DNA of 64,000 bases, taken from IMG/VR virus record IMGVR_UViG_3300019776_000194, positions 1 through 64,000 of that record. One strand, written 5' to 3'. Both the position numbers and the translations under genes were made by a program. A model generated the notes under the pieces. It had not been told where the DNA came from and made no database searches. It worked only from the letters and a program-made list of their open reading frames with translations. Positions 33,349 through 43,931 of this stretch are shown here, one piece after another. Every line of letters starts with the position of its first letter. The first letter of the stretch is position 1. The DNA is from a virus.

Positions 33349-36042
33349 TTAGCCTATAGCTGTCCATCTAAATCCTACAGTTGCTGCTGCTGCTCCCGTG
33401 CTAGATGTCTGTGATTGTACAACTACGTCATAGTTACTACCACCTGTGTTTGTTACAGATGTAACAGTGATAATCTTTCCTGATGTAGCGCAAGCACTAA
33501 ACCCAAAGTTAGAGTTAGGCATAGTTACAGAGATTGTTGCATTACCACTACCATCTGTTGTAGCAGCTCCACCAGCTAATGTCTTACCCCATGTTGGTGT
33601 AGAAGAACTACCTGCACTTGTGAGAACTTGTCCAGTTGTTCCTGTACTACCATTTAGGTTAAAAGGAATAGCAGAACCTGTTTCAAACTTACCTGTGAAT
33701 AATTTTAGAGCATACGTAGAAGATGGAGCTGATAGTCCTAATGCACCGCCTGCAGAAGAAGTAAAACCAACTAGTTCAGTACCTGTGAAGCTTGCTGTAT
33801 TAGTCACAGAGAACGCCTGAGTTGCTGCAGAGCTGCTGTCATAGACTGCAAATGCAGGTTGAAGTCCACCTCCTGTCGAAGTTCTCTCAACAATAGCTAC
33901 TCTATCATTAGTCGAATTACCTATGGTCATACTACCAACGTTTGAACTAATTACTAGAGTTGTACCGTTGTACAAAAATTTAGTACTAGCATTACCAATC
34001 GAGAACTTATAAGAGCCTCCGTCATATCCAAGCCAAAAACCTGTGCCTGTGTTATATGCTGTTTGTCCACCTTTTACGTAACCTGCTGAGTCTACTTCCA
34101 GTCCTCCTGTATAGACTACTAACGTTGAAAGACTTCCAACCTTGAGGTTACTCAGATAAGGAACAACCCACACTGTCTGATTTAATGTAGAATCAAATAG
34201 TGCCGTGGATTGAAACTGTGATTCACCTGTAGCCAGAGTAAACGGAGTTGTCTGCCAGTTAGCAAGCTGTGTTCCCCAATATCCGTTAGTGGGGAGATTG
34301 TCACCACTTACTGTAAGGGATGAATTAGGACTAGGAACAAATCCATTACTCACTTTTACGTAAGCAATTCTCGCCTGAGCACCTGTGGCTCCTGTTGTGC
34401 CTGTGCTACCTGTATTACTCTTAGACAAAGAGAAAATCTTATCCACTGTAAACACAGTACCAAAAGCATTTGTGTATGTTGCTCTGTATGTTACATTAGA
34501 GTTAGTAACACTGCTCATACCACTTGTCACACTATACTGACCTGCACTTGCACCACTTCCTACGATAGTTGTAGATAAACTGTCAGGATTAGCTTGAACA
34601 GAAAACGTACAAGATGTTGTAACATTAGCACTGCCATAATAGACGATAAAACTACCTGTTGCACTTGAGTAACTAGAAACAACGCCTGCAGAACTAGCAG
34701 GAACTGTCACACTATCGTTTGTCAGAATACCTGATAAACTGTCAACACCCTCTCTTACTTTAATCACAGTGATTGTGTCTGCATATGTATTTGTGTTGTC
34801 AGCAACACGAATTGTTGCAGTATCTGTAGTAAGGTTAGCATATGTCAATGTAGCGTTATTACCTGCCACAGATGTAAGAGTTGCTGTACCACTTGTGACA
34901 GTGTAGTTTGCACCTGTAACATTATTAGGTTTAGCAGTGAACGTAATACTACTTGGTGTTACTGTATTGCTCTTACTAATCTGAAACACTTGACTACTTG
35001 CAGACATTGACATTAGCAATGCATTTGAACCGTTCGTTCCATTAGTGCCATTGGTTCCAGCGTTAGACTTAGCAATAGTAAATGTTTTATCTATCGTATA
35101 TGTATTACCTAGAGGACTTGTGTAAGATGCTCTGTAAGTAACTGTAACCACAGGAGTGCCATTAGGAATACCTGCTGTGACAGAATACACACCTGTCGTT
35201 GAGCCAATTGTTGTTGTGACAGCACTGGCATTCGTCTGAACAGAGAACGTACAAGAAGTTGTTACGTCTGCAGCACCATAATACACTTTAAATGTGCCAC
35301 TAGCTCCTGTGTAACTTGACACAACACCAGTGTCAGATGCTGGAAGAGTGTGAGCCTCATTGGTTAGATAACCAACAACAGCATCAATACCTTCTCTTAC
35401 CTTAACAACAGTGATGCTATCTGATATACCACTACCACCACTGTCAAGTGCTCTCACTGTCACTGTGTCAGATGTCATGTTAGCAAATGTTAGTGTGGCA
35501 CTATCTCCCGCAACTGATGTGAGTGTGCCTGTACCAGAAGTGATAGACCACGTTGGATTGATTGGTAGATTCTCACGTTGAGCTGTGAATGTGACACTAG
35601 AAGGACTATTCACACCAGCTTTGCTTATCTGGAACAACTGAGATGAAGCTGTCACAACAATACTCTTTGTGGTTGGAACAGCAGTGACACCAGCATAAAT
35701 AGCTGCTTTAGCTGTAGCCACATCTGTAAACTTTTGACGGAATGTAACACCACCATTACTACCTGCTGAGAGAACAGTAATGTTAGTGAGATTATTCCAA
35801 GCTACAGGTGTTGTCAGTGTCGCTAGATATGTGGTAAGTGCTGTGACAGCATTATCATATGTTGTTTTCTGTGTTGTCAATCCCCACTTAGTTGCTTCAG
35901 CATCAACAGATGCTTGCTCTGAAATGATATTAGCGTATGCTGTAATCCAACTAGGTTTTTCTTCAATTGACAATATGTTGTCAGAGATGAGCCGTGTTGA
36001 GGCTTGAAGAAGTACATCTCTTGCATTTACAATTGTAGCCAT
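33349..36042 (-). CDS. tail tip/fibre protein with two Ig-like repeats, 897 aa
   Basis: N-terminus is helical with Ala/Thr-rich coil. Two tandem copies (about 145-330 and 350-540) each contain 'FQISK', 'TWSITSGTGTLTSVAG'-type, 'ITVVKVREG' and 'CTFSVQ' segments, i.e. Ig-like beta domains. A short collagen-like (GTN)n stretch separates them. The C-terminal part carries a beta-rich domain with 'WGKTLAGGAATTDGSGNATISV', common in fibre ends. Likely the central host-contact fibre. Confidence 0.75.
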   Translation of the reverse strand: MATIVNARDVLLQASTRLISDNILSIEEKPSWITAYANIISEQASVDAEATKWGLTTQKTTYDNAVTALTTYLATLTTPVAWNNLTNITVLSAGSNGGVTFRQKFTDVATAKAAIYAGVTAVPTTKSIVVTASSQLFQISKAGVNSPSSVTFTAQRENLPINPTWSITSGTGTLTSVAGDSATLTFANMTSDTVTVRALDSGGSGISDSITVVKVREGIDAVVGYLTNEAHTLPASDTGVVSSYTGASGTFKVYYGAADVTTSCTFSVQTNASAVTTTIGSTTGVYSVTAGIPNGTPVVTVTYRASYTSPLGNTYTIDKTFTIAKSNAGTNGTNGTNGSNALLMSMSASSQVFQISKSNTVTPSSITFTAKPNNVTGANYTVTSGTATLTSVAGNNATLTYANLTTDTATIRVADNTNTYADTITVIKVREGVDSLSGILTNDSVTVPASSAGVVSSYSSATGSFIVYYGSANVTTSCTFSVQANPDSLSTTIVGSGASAGQYSVTSGMSSVTNSNVTYRATYTNAFGTVFTVDKIFSLSKSNTGSTGTTGATGAQARIAYVKVSNGFVPSPNSSLTVSGDNLPTNGYWGTQLANWQTTPFTLATGESQFQSTALFDSTLNQTVWVVPYLSNLKVGSLSTLVVYTGGLEVDSAGYVKGGQTAYNTGTGFWLGYDGGSYKFSIGNASTKFLYNGTTLVISSNVGSMTIGNSTNDRVAIVERTSTGGGLQPAFAVYDSSSAATQAFSVTNTASFTGTELVGFTSSAGGALGLSAPSSTYALKLFTGKFETGSAIPFNLNGSTGTTGQVLTSAGSSSTPTWGKTLAGGAATTDGSGNATISVTMPNSNFGFSACATSGKIITVTSVTNTGGSNYDVVVQSQTSSTGAAAATVGFRWTAIG

Positions 36043-37517
36043 TAAATCATAACCTTTACATTAACTCTCACTTCATTTCCCCACTGAGGCTCTAACCCTA
36101 CAATCACACCAAGCTTGCCTGCACTCAAACCAAATCGACTATGTTTCAATGTGACAGCTTGACCAAGTGTAAGCTCTAGGCTCTTTGCAAAACCTACAAA
36201 TTCATACACAGTTCTCTGCGTCTTCACAACACCCAACAAGCGAGTAGCCTCTGCTGTAGCGTCTGCTGCTGTTAGTAGTAGAGTATCTTTCTGAGTAGGT
36301 TCTGTCTGTAATTTATATTTTGTGTTGACAGCACTATCAGTTGATTTGACAGTGAGCCATTCCCTAGCATACAATTCCTTGTGTTCGTCTGGAATGATTG
36401 TGTCTAAGTTGTCTTGAACTGTGTAATTCTTACAATAACCGATTTGCACTGTCGATTGTACAGGTTCTCTACTAGACACTTTCAAACTTCTCTCAACCAT
36501 GTCAGAAGCTGTGATAAGCTTAGGAGTGCCACTAGGAGGAAAGTCAATCCGTAAGAGCTGTAAAAGCCCTGTACGAGACATTGTAATCTGAGCACCAACA
36601 GAGTTAGCTAATTGCTGACATACTTCTAGGACATTAGCTTTGTTGTCTAAGTAAATACCAACAGGCGCTGTGTTAGCTGCTGCAAATGCTGTGAAGTTAG
36701 CTGAGTCAATATCAGCATCTACTAAACGCTTATCAGCTTGCCCCCAATTCTTGACAATGTTTTTAATAATGTCAGTAATTTGATTAGAATATGTTGAAGG
36801 CTTACTTCCTTGAATAGAAGCTGTGATGTTTCCTTTCGGACTGGCTGTAAGACGAACAACACCTGTACCGAGAGTGGGAGTCACTGTGATAGGAACTCCT
36901 TCATCTTTAAACTCAATTACACTTTCAATAGCCCCGTTATGAACTTTGTAATCGTGCAATGTCGCATCAATAAGCAATGGTGTGATATTATGTACTTCAC
37001 CAAAAACTAACGGAAGAAGCTTATCTTTGTTGACAGAACTACCTCCAAGTTTAGCATCTGTAATAGGTGTGTTCAAACGTTGCAAGCTATCACGAATAAA
37101 GAGAGTTATTTCATTTCTGCTTTGACTCCCTATTCCTGAAATCATTCCTTTGACAATCAATCTGAAATCACTTCTATCCCACTTCATATCACCAAAGTAG
37201 ATTGAAATGTCTCTGCTTTCCCAGACATCATCAAGCCAGCCATCCAACTCGCCATTAGCATTTGTAATAGTCACATCACCTACAGAGATTGTAGGTTCTG
37301 AGTCGATAGATAAACTCTCTGTGAGCTTAACACCTCCTGCAATAACACTCCTATAAGAAGTGTTAGCAGGAGTAGCTGAAGGGCTGGTGACATATCCACG
37401 ATTAGACATATATCTAATAGTTTCTGTGCCACCAACGTTTGCTGTTGCTTCAACTAGAATACACCTCATCGCGGAGGGTGTTGAAAGCCATGTTGTGTAT
37501 TCTGCGTCTGAAATCAT
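36042..37517 (-). CDS. tail tip hub-type protein, 491 aa
   Basis: Beta-rich protein immediately downstream of the tape measure, in the place of distal tail/hub proteins of siphophages. Features: 'ISVGDVTITNANGELDGWLDD' and a C-terminal beta part 'LELTLGQAVTLKHSRFGL'. It overlaps the tape measure by 4 bp and the next gene by one base. Confidence 0.65.
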   Translation of the reverse strand: MISDAEYTTWLSTPSAMRCILVEATANVGGTETIRYMSNRGYVTSPSATPANTSYRSVIAGGVKLTESLSIDSEPTISVGDVTITNANGELDGWLDDVWESRDISIYFGDMKWDRSDFRLIVKGMISGIGSQSRNEITLFIRDSLQRLNTPITDAKLGGSSVNKDKLLPLVFGEVHNITPLLIDATLHDYKVHNGAIESVIEFKDEGVPITVTPTLGTGVVRLTASPKGNITASIQGSKPSTYSNQITDIIKNIVKNWGQADKRLVDADIDSANFTAFAAANTAPVGIYLDNKANVLEVCQQLANSVGAQITMSRTGLLQLLRIDFPPSGTPKLITASDMVERSLKVSSREPVQSTVQIGYCKNYTVQDNLDTIIPDEHKELYAREWLTVKSTDSAVNTKYKLQTEPTQKDTLLLTAADATAEATRLLGVVKTQRTVYEFVGFAKSLELTLGQAVTLKHSRFGLSAGKLGVIVGLEPQWGNEVRVNVKVMI

Positions 37518-40500
37518 TCCATTGTCACCTTATTCCAATTTGGGTTATTTTTATCTAAGCCCTCTTGAGTACCTTCTACAATTGTTTCAGCATTAGTTCT
37601 GCTAGTCTCAATCAAGGTATTCATTAAAGCCACTGTTTGTGCTTGTGCATCTTGACGCATCATTGCAATCTCGTTCTTCAAATCTTCCACTTGTAGCTTG
37701 TACTCGTTAGAAGCTGTAGTAGTAGCTGCAGGAGGTGGAGCCATCGAAGCTGCTTTGGCATTCACTTTCTCTACAGAGTCTTGGAAGGATTTGAGAACAT
37801 ATTCTCTTCCATAGATTTCAAACTCACGAGTCCAATATGCCATACCTTCAGCATCAATTTGATTGCCAGTTTTATTAGCAAACTTACTGTACAATGCTGT
37901 GACATAATCTGCACCAGAAGCTCGTCCAAATGTACCGGACAATGCTGCTGCTAATTCAGCAGGAAGTCCTGCTACATCTACAGCAATACCATCAAACACA
38001 CCCATCTTAGTGTACAAATTATTCAACACTGTGAGCTGGCTACTCATTGTGTTAACAGTAGTTGTGTAATAACTTTCCGCTACAGACTCAATAGTGTTCA
38101 TCTGAATAACGAGCTTGATGAGTTCTTGCTTCTGAGCTTCATTGATTGCTACAAGCTTTTCTTCGGCTGAACGACTATCAATGTTCATCGCATCTAGAGA
38201 ATTTGTAATGCTGTTGAAGATTGCTTGATATGCATCACTAGAAGCGTAAGCTGTTCTAGCCAGTTCTAGGTATGTGTTAGCACTACCTGTCAATGCACCT
38301 TGAGCTATTGTATCACCTGCCTGAGCTTTTGTCAATGTTGCTTCATACTGCTTACGTGCTTCTGCAAGCTTCTGTGTCATTGTTAAAGGAGACAAGCTAC
38401 CAAGTTTTAAGCCATCAACATAAGTACGTAATTGTTTCGTAAAGTCAATCATCTTAGTGATAGAATCACGTTCAATTTGGTACTTAGAAATGATACTATC
38501 CTTCAACTCACCAGCAATACTCAATTTCTGTTCAACAGTGATGTCACTAGCCATCATCTTCCATAGCTTCTCTGACTTCTTAACAGCAGCTTCACGAGTA
38601 GCTTCACTACCCCAAAGAACTGTATTGATTTGAGCACGAATGTCACTAGCTTGCTTACTAACACTCAACCACTTCTGAGCTGTCTGAGACAAGTCATTGA
38701 TTGTCTCTTTCAAGTTATCTCTTAGAGTAGTCCAATCAGGGAACATTTGGTCAGTGTTTGTGTAGTCCATCTTTTCTACTACTGCTGTCGTAGCTTCTGC
38801 AGCTTTTTCAGCCCATTGCACCACTTCAGCAAATGCACTAGAAACTTTCATCAAGCCAACAAACAATTCATTGTTACCAGCCTTTTGAGCTGTTTCAACC
38901 ATAGCTCTGAAAGCCTCTCTAGATGTAGGCATTTCTTTACCTAAATCCTTCATAGCTTTTGCCACAGCATCGACTTTGACTTTAGTTTTCTCTTCTTCTT
39001 TGTAGAAGTTTTCATAGTAACTACCTGCTGTTGCTTGGAATTTATCTAGTCCACCAAACAACGTTACAATAGCGTCAGAAGCTTTGATACCTGCTGTGTT
39101 TAAGTCAAATAGAGTATACCCTAAAGCTTTAAACATACCATTCGTAACTGTGATGTTTGTGGCAAGTCTTCCCATTGTGGCAGCAGAAGATTCGTTTTGT
39201 AACGCTAGTTCTTTCAAATTACCTAACAAGTCTTTTGCAATCGAGTTGGTAATCTCTTCAAATGCTTTAGCTACATTTGCAGATGTTTCTTCTGCTGTTT
39301 TACCAAATGTGAAGTTAATAGCATCTGTACGAGACTTAATACTATCTGCATTCATTCCGAGAGCTTTAGCATATTCACTGGTAGTTACCTTGATAGCAGT
39401 GTACATGGAGTTAAGCTGATTTAGCAAAGCTTTGTCAGCCTCTAAATTAGGATTATCTACGTATGATTTACCATCAGATGTAGTTGCTGTACTATTGCTC
39501 AACAGATATTTCCAAGTGTCGGCTCTATCACTTCTCAGTAAACCACCTTCTTGAGTCCAAGCTTGGTTTCTAGTCAAATTATTAGTGCCTAGATTACCTG
39601 TCACAGTTTGTGGAGCAAACTTCTTATCTTCCATACCAATCAATCTTGGCAATACTCCTAGCAGCGCACCAGCATCTGCAGACAGTCCACCAATTCGGAA
39701 TCCTCCATTAATAGCCTTAACACCTTGGAATGCTGCAACAGCCGCTGCAACGTAAGGAGCCATAGAAGCTACAGATGCCCCCATTGAACCTGCTGCTGTA
39801 AGACCTGTAGTAGCACCAGCTCCTATTGTGCTTCCTGTGAGGGCTGCTGTTTCTGCTGCCATTGCTGCAGCAGATGAGCTTAACCCGATTGCTTCACCAA
39901 AAGCACTTGTTGCAAATGATGTGAAGGCTTCTGCTGAAGCTGCAGATGCTGCTGCAAAACCAGTGGTAATAGAGTTATAAAGCGTAGAACCAAGCTGTGC
40001 TATATTACCAATACCGCCTTGAGCACTTGCTGCATTAGGTGATATGATACTTGCTCCGAAGTTAGAAATAGGGTTGATGATTGGACTCAGTACTAGACGA
40101 GCAAACCAAGACTTGATATCTTGAATTAGTTTCTTGACAGCACTCTCACCACTTTTACCAATTGCATTGTACAATCCGTCAGCAATTTTCTTATTAGCAG
40201 CTTGATAGTCTGATTCATATTTATCAGCTAAGTCTTTTAAATTTTTCCTAGCACCTAATTCATCCCTAGCCTCTGATTCTCTTTTTAAATTATCTACAAT
40301 TTTTTGTTGTTGTGTTAGAAGTTCATCATTCAGACCTCTTTGAGCCATATCAGTTAGTTTGTTCTCTTCCTTGACCATCTTCAATCTAAACAACTCACCT
40401 TCGGTCTTACCGTATGCTTCAAGTAACATCTCTTGCTGTTCGGCAGATTTCCCTGTGGCATCAGCTTCCTTAGTTAGAGCATCTAAGTTCTCTTGAAAGT

Positions 40501-42994
40501 TTTTCTGCTTCTTGATTTCAGCATTAATCAAATCTTCTTGGATTACTTTATTTTTAGCAATGACAAGTTGTTTTGCTTTTTCTGCCTTCACCACACCATC
40601 TACAGCTTGCTTATACTCTAGTTGAAGTTTTGTATACTCTTTTTCGGATTGAGTTCGTTTATCATCAACGCCATATTTTTGAAGTTCCTCATATCTTTGC
40701 TTTAGTTCTTGTAAAGTGTTTGAGTACGCAACAGTAGAGTCTCTTAAAGATTTATATACATCGTCCCCTTTGTATTTGTCTTTTATTCCAGCAATAATTG
40801 TATTGTACTCCGATTGCAGTATTATAAGTTTTTTTACTCCGTTTTCTTCCCGATAATACTTTTCATCAATTGCCTTAATTTCTTCCTTCATTTGATTAGT
40901 TTTATCTAGAGACCACTTCTTTAAATCAAGAGCAAGATTTTTCTGCACTTCTGCATTTTCTACCATCATCTGAGTTCCAACACGTAGTCCATTTTGCTTA
41001 GCAGCTTCCTCTTGGATTTTGTTGTATTCAGAAGTAACTTTGGCTAGTCCAATCAATCCGTTCTTGTAGTTCTCAGACTCAGACCCTTCTCTTTTTAAAG
41101 TAGCTGCAACTTCTTGAGATTTACGAATTAGCGCATCATTAGCTTGTTCGAGTTTTGATAAGTCACTAAAATCACGAACTGTTTTTGGAATAGGTGATTC
41201 TTTAATTAGACCATTCTTCTTAGCTATGAGCATGTATTGTTGCTCTAATTCGGCTGTCTCTTGCTCCATTGACTTGACTAAAGCAGGAATTCCTTCTTTT
41301 TGTCTCTCAGCTAATTTAATAGCTTCTTCCTGTGACTCGTTGTATTTATCGTAAGCCCACTTACCAGCCATAATCACAGCAGCTAGTCCAGTCAGTACAA
41401 CTCCGAGAGGTGTTGAAGCTAGAGCAATTGCAGCCTTGGCAATACCGCCTATACCATCAGCTACTTTAATTAATACATTACTTTTTACTACTAATGAAAT
41501 TCCCTCGAATAAATTTGTCAAATATGATATCAAACCACCTGCTACCAGACCTCCAGCAACAATTGAGATAGTGCCTAAATTTTGAGCAACAAAATTAAAT
41601 GCTATACCTAATGTTCTGGCAATTTTTGGAACCATATCTTCTAAGTTCCTAAGAGATTTTACCATTTCTTTAGTAAAACCTTCTTCCTTTGCCATTTCCC
41701 CAACAGCTTTTTCCCAAGCATTTTTTAGTCGAGTCAAGGCACTGTCAAAGGTGATAGGTAGTGATTCAAAATCTTTTCTCATTTGAGGTAGAGCATTAGC
41801 TAAAGAACGTTGTAATAATTCTCCTGTAATTTTTCCCTCCGAACCCATCTTCTTCAATGTTTCAGTTGTGTTGGCTCCCCACTGTCCTGTCCTTCTTAAT
41901 TCAACTTCAATTGCCCTTAGAATGTTAGGAGAAGCTTCTGCTATAGAATTGAACTCGCCGCCATTCAACCTGCCAGCATTCATAGACTGTGAGAATTGCA
42001 ACATAGCAGAAGCTGCCTCTTGTCCTGTTGCACCAGATAACTTCAATGCAGTTCCTAGGGATTCTACCATATCTTTTGTATCTTTACTACTCTTACCCAT
42101 CATCATTAAAGGATGAGATAATCTTGTGTAAAGTTTAAGAGAATCTTCTAATGGAATTCTAATCTTCTGAGACAAGTCAAATAACTCTGATTGAGCTTTT
42201 ACTGCAGATTCCTGAGAGCCTGTAGCAATTTTTAACTTAGCTTCCATCATACTCCAAGCATCTGCTTGTTTTACAATACTGCTTACAAAATTAACACCTA
42301 CATAAGCTAAAGCTGCAGTAGCCATAGAGCGCAGAGTATTAACGTAAACATTTCCTCTGGTATTAACTTCTTCTAACAGTTTTTTCTTCTTGTCAAAAGC
42401 ATCATTCATCTTTAAAGCTTGCTCATGTGCTTTTACCATAGCTAACTGTTGATCTGTGACTCCTCTTGCATTTATTTTCAATGCGTTAGAAGAACTGTCA
42501 AGAGCCTTGATACGTTCTTTTTCAGCAGCTACAGCATCTTTAGTTCTCTGAATATGCATTTCATAATCACGCTTCTCCTGTATAGCTTTTTGTCTTGACA
42601 GCTCATCTGATAGTTTTTTCTCGGCAGAAATCCTAGCATTAACTGCTTCTAAGTAAGCTTCAGTATCTCGTTTCTGTTGCACAAGTTTCCGAGCATTTTC
42701 AGCCATAGCTAATTGCTTATTTATAGACACAGCTTCTCTGAATGATTCTACATACTGCTTTGTTGCAGCATTGTAGTTCATCATATCTAGTTTTTGCTCT
42801 TGAAGCTTGCGCTTCTTTTCTTCGTCAACAACTGCCTTAGTCGATACAGCGAGCTTCTGTTGGGCAATGACAAAAGCTTTAGTCTCAGCATCCACAGAGG
42901 AAGCTGCTTTGGCTAAATTGATAAGGTCTGTAGTAGCATCTTTAATACCTTGCGACTTTACTACGATTGATAATTCACTTGTTGTCATTGCCAT
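37514..42994 (-). CDS. tape measure protein, 1826 aa
   Basis: Longest gene of the window. The N-terminal 230 residues are coiled coil; about 230-430 carries the tape-measure domain ('SQKIRIPLEDSLKLYTRL' ... 'GRLNGGEFNSIAEASPNIL'). Hydrophobic segments near 480-545 and Ala/Gly-rich stretches near 1000-1130 follow. At about 0.15 nm per residue the tail would be roughly 270 nm long. It guides tail-tube polymerisation and is injected ahead of the DNA. Confidence 0.92.
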   Translation of the reverse strand: MAMTTSELSIVVKSQGIKDATTDLINLAKAASSVDAETKAFVIAQQKLAVSTKAVVDEEKKRKLQEQKLDMMNYNAATKQYVESFREAVSINKQLAMAENARKLVQQKRDTEAYLEAVNARISAEKKLSDELSRQKAIQEKRDYEMHIQRTKDAVAAEKERIKALDSSSNALKINARGVTDQQLAMVKAHEQALKMNDAFDKKKKLLEEVNTRGNVYVNTLRSMATAALAYVGVNFVSSIVKQADAWSMMEAKLKIATGSQESAVKAQSELFDLSQKIRIPLEDSLKLYTRLSHPLMMMGKSSKDTKDMVESLGTALKLSGATGQEAASAMLQFSQSMNAGRLNGGEFNSIAEASPNILRAIEVELRRTGQWGANTTETLKKMGSEGKITGELLQRSLANALPQMRKDFESLPITFDSALTRLKNAWEKAVGEMAKEEGFTKEMVKSLRNLEDMVPKIARTLGIAFNFVAQNLGTISIVAGGLVAGGLISYLTNLFEGISLVVKSNVLIKVADGIGGIAKAAIALASTPLGVVLTGLAAVIMAGKWAYDKYNESQEEAIKLAERQKEGIPALVKSMEQETAELEQQYMLIAKKNGLIKESPIPKTVRDFSDLSKLEQANDALIRKSQEVAATLKREGSESENYKNGLIGLAKVTSEYNKIQEEAAKQNGLRVGTQMMVENAEVQKNLALDLKKWSLDKTNQMKEEIKAIDEKYYREENGVKKLIILQSEYNTIIAGIKDKYKGDDVYKSLRDSTVAYSNTLQELKQRYEELQKYGVDDKRTQSEKEYTKLQLEYKQAVDGVVKAEKAKQLVIAKNKVIQEDLINAEIKKQKNFQENLDALTKEADATGKSAEQQEMLLEAYGKTEGELFRLKMVKEENKLTDMAQRGLNDELLTQQQKIVDNLKRESEARDELGARKNLKDLADKYESDYQAANKKIADGLYNAIGKSGESAVKKLIQDIKSWFARLVLSPIINPISNFGASIISPNAASAQGGIGNIAQLGSTLYNSITTGFAAASAASAEAFTSFATSAFGEAIGLSSSAAAMAAETAALTGSTIGAGATTGLTAAGSMGASVASMAPYVAAAVAAFQGVKAINGGFRIGGLSADAGALLGVLPRLIGMEDKKFAPQTVTGNLGTNNLTRNQAWTQEGGLLRSDRADTWKYLLSNSTATTSDGKSYVDNPNLEADKALLNQLNSMYTAIKVTTSEYAKALGMNADSIKSRTDAINFTFGKTAEETSANVAKAFEEITNSIAKDLLGNLKELALQNESSAATMGRLATNITVTNGMFKALGYTLFDLNTAGIKASDAIVTLFGGLDKFQATAGSYYENFYKEEEKTKVKVDAVAKAMKDLGKEMPTSREAFRAMVETAQKAGNNELFVGLMKVSSAFAEVVQWAEKAAEATTAVVEKMDYTNTDQMFPDWTTLRDNLKETINDLSQTAQKWLSVSKQASDIRAQINTVLWGSEATREAAVKKSEKLWKMMASDITVEQKLSIAGELKDSIISKYQIERDSITKMIDFTKQLRTYVDGLKLGSLSPLTMTQKLAEARKQYEATLTKAQAGDTIAQGALTGSANTYLELARTAYASSDAYQAIFNSITNSLDAMNIDSRSAEEKLVAINEAQKQELIKLVIQMNTIESVAESYYTTTVNTMSSQLTVLNNLYTKMGVFDGIAVDVAGLPAELAAALSGTFGRASGADYVTALYSKFANKTGNQIDAEGMAYWTREFEIYGREYVLKSFQDSVEKVNAKAASMAPPPAATTTASNEYKLQVEDLKNEIAMMRQDAQAQTVALMNTLIETSRTNAETIVEGTQEGLDKNNPNWNKVTME

Positions 42995-43006
42995 ATTAGG
43001 CTTCCT

Positions 43007-43848
43007 TTATCTACTTTGTTTTGCAGCCTCAATTGAAGCCCTAAATTTACTTGCTACTGATTTTCTACGTTCTACAGTCATATCTATTTCAGAGTACGGA
43101 GCGGGTCTGCCCATATCTGTTCCTGCATGAACCTCTGAGACGTAAGCACAACTCATCTCGTACAACATATTTGCTTCCCAAGGAGTTAATCGCTTATCAG
43201 CAATCTCATTCCATGAATATAATTCTTGCCACGTTATCGGAGTAGCCCCATTCATACCCTGCCCACAAAGCCCCATCTCATAAAACAAAAGGACTAGAAA
43301 CTCGGCTGTGCATTGCGGCAAAGAGAGTTCTAGTCCTAATTCTTGTTCTAACAGTTTTGCAGCTCTAGTCTTCTTTTCTTTCTCTGGTACGCTGTGATAC
43401 CATCCTAATTGTTTTGCAAAGAGTAGAAGCTCTTCAGACAGGGTTAGAAGAAATTTGCGTTATCTTCCAGAGCTGATTCAGCAAATTCTAACAACCAATG
43501 GTACTCTGGATTGCCGTATAATTCTTCCAGTGCTGCTGTGTTATCATACTTGCTACCATCATCTGCTTCGAGATGTTCAATCTTAGCTGTCATAGCTGCG
43601 ATGAACTTTACACGGTCTGCCAACAATTGCTTGCCAGTGGTTTTAGATTTTACTTTTGCTTGCTGTTTTGCAATGAAGCTATCTGTCTGTGCTTCAGTGA
43701 AATCACGATATTGCTTAGAGGCTTTACCGTAGATGTGAAGAGTGACTTTATTACCTTTATCATCTACTAATTCACCTACGGATGGATGCAATACAGTAAC
43801 TGCGACAGCAGATGTTTTAGCTTTGAGGCTTGAGAGTTTAAATGACAT
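43007..43848 (-). CDS. tail assembly chaperone GT (product of -1 frameshift)
   Basis: The G frame (43848-43444) slips -1 on AAATTTC (plus-strand 43450-43456) and continues to 43007, giving a predicted 280-aa GT fusion. The T part ('LLTLSEELLLFAKQLGWYHSV' ... 'IEAAKQSR') has no ATG of its own. The lambda G/GT system does the same: the fusion loads tail tube subunits on the tape measure. Position just before the tape measure gene agrees. Confidence 0.88.
43444..43848 (-). CDS. tail assembly chaperone G, 134 aa
   Basis: Zero-frame product ending TTC TTC TAA just after the slip site. Basic N-terminal half, acidic helical C-terminus ending ALEDNANFF. Lies between the tail tube and tape measure genes. 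AAGGATATAA serves as ribosome binding site. Confidence 0.85.
   Translation of the reverse strand: MSFKLSSLKAKTSAVAVTVLHPSVGELVDDKGNKVTLHIYGKASKQYRDFTEAQTDSFIAKQQAKVKSKTTGKQLLADRVKFIAAMTAKIEHLEADDGSKYDNTAALEELYGNPEYHWLLEFAESALEDNANFF
43450..43456 (-). other. programmed -1 frameshift site AAATTTC
   Basis: On the - strand the codons GCA AAT TTC contain A AAT TTC, the canonical X XXY YYZ heptamer (AAATTTC). It lies two codons before the G stop, and the -1 frame is open all the way to the T end. Confidence 0.9.
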
Positions 43849-43892
43849 GTTATTTATATCCTTATAGTTTGAGAGAATTTTAATTTATGTTG

Positions 43893-43920
43893 TAAGAGGG
43901 GAATCTATGTTCCCCTTCTT
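43893..43920 (-). terminator. hairpin after major tail protein
   Basis: AGGGGAA (43897-43903) pairs with TTCCCCT (43910-43916), extendable with one bulge to about 10 bp. It lies directly after the tail tube gene and has no long T tract on the - strand, so it may be an attenuator or mRNA 3'-end stabiliser. Confidence 0.5.
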
Positions 43921-43931
43921 GTTGCTAGTTA

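Noticed and set aside
36810-37010. Small + strand ORFs inside late tail genes
   Set aside because: Antisense shadows without promoters or ribosome binding sites.
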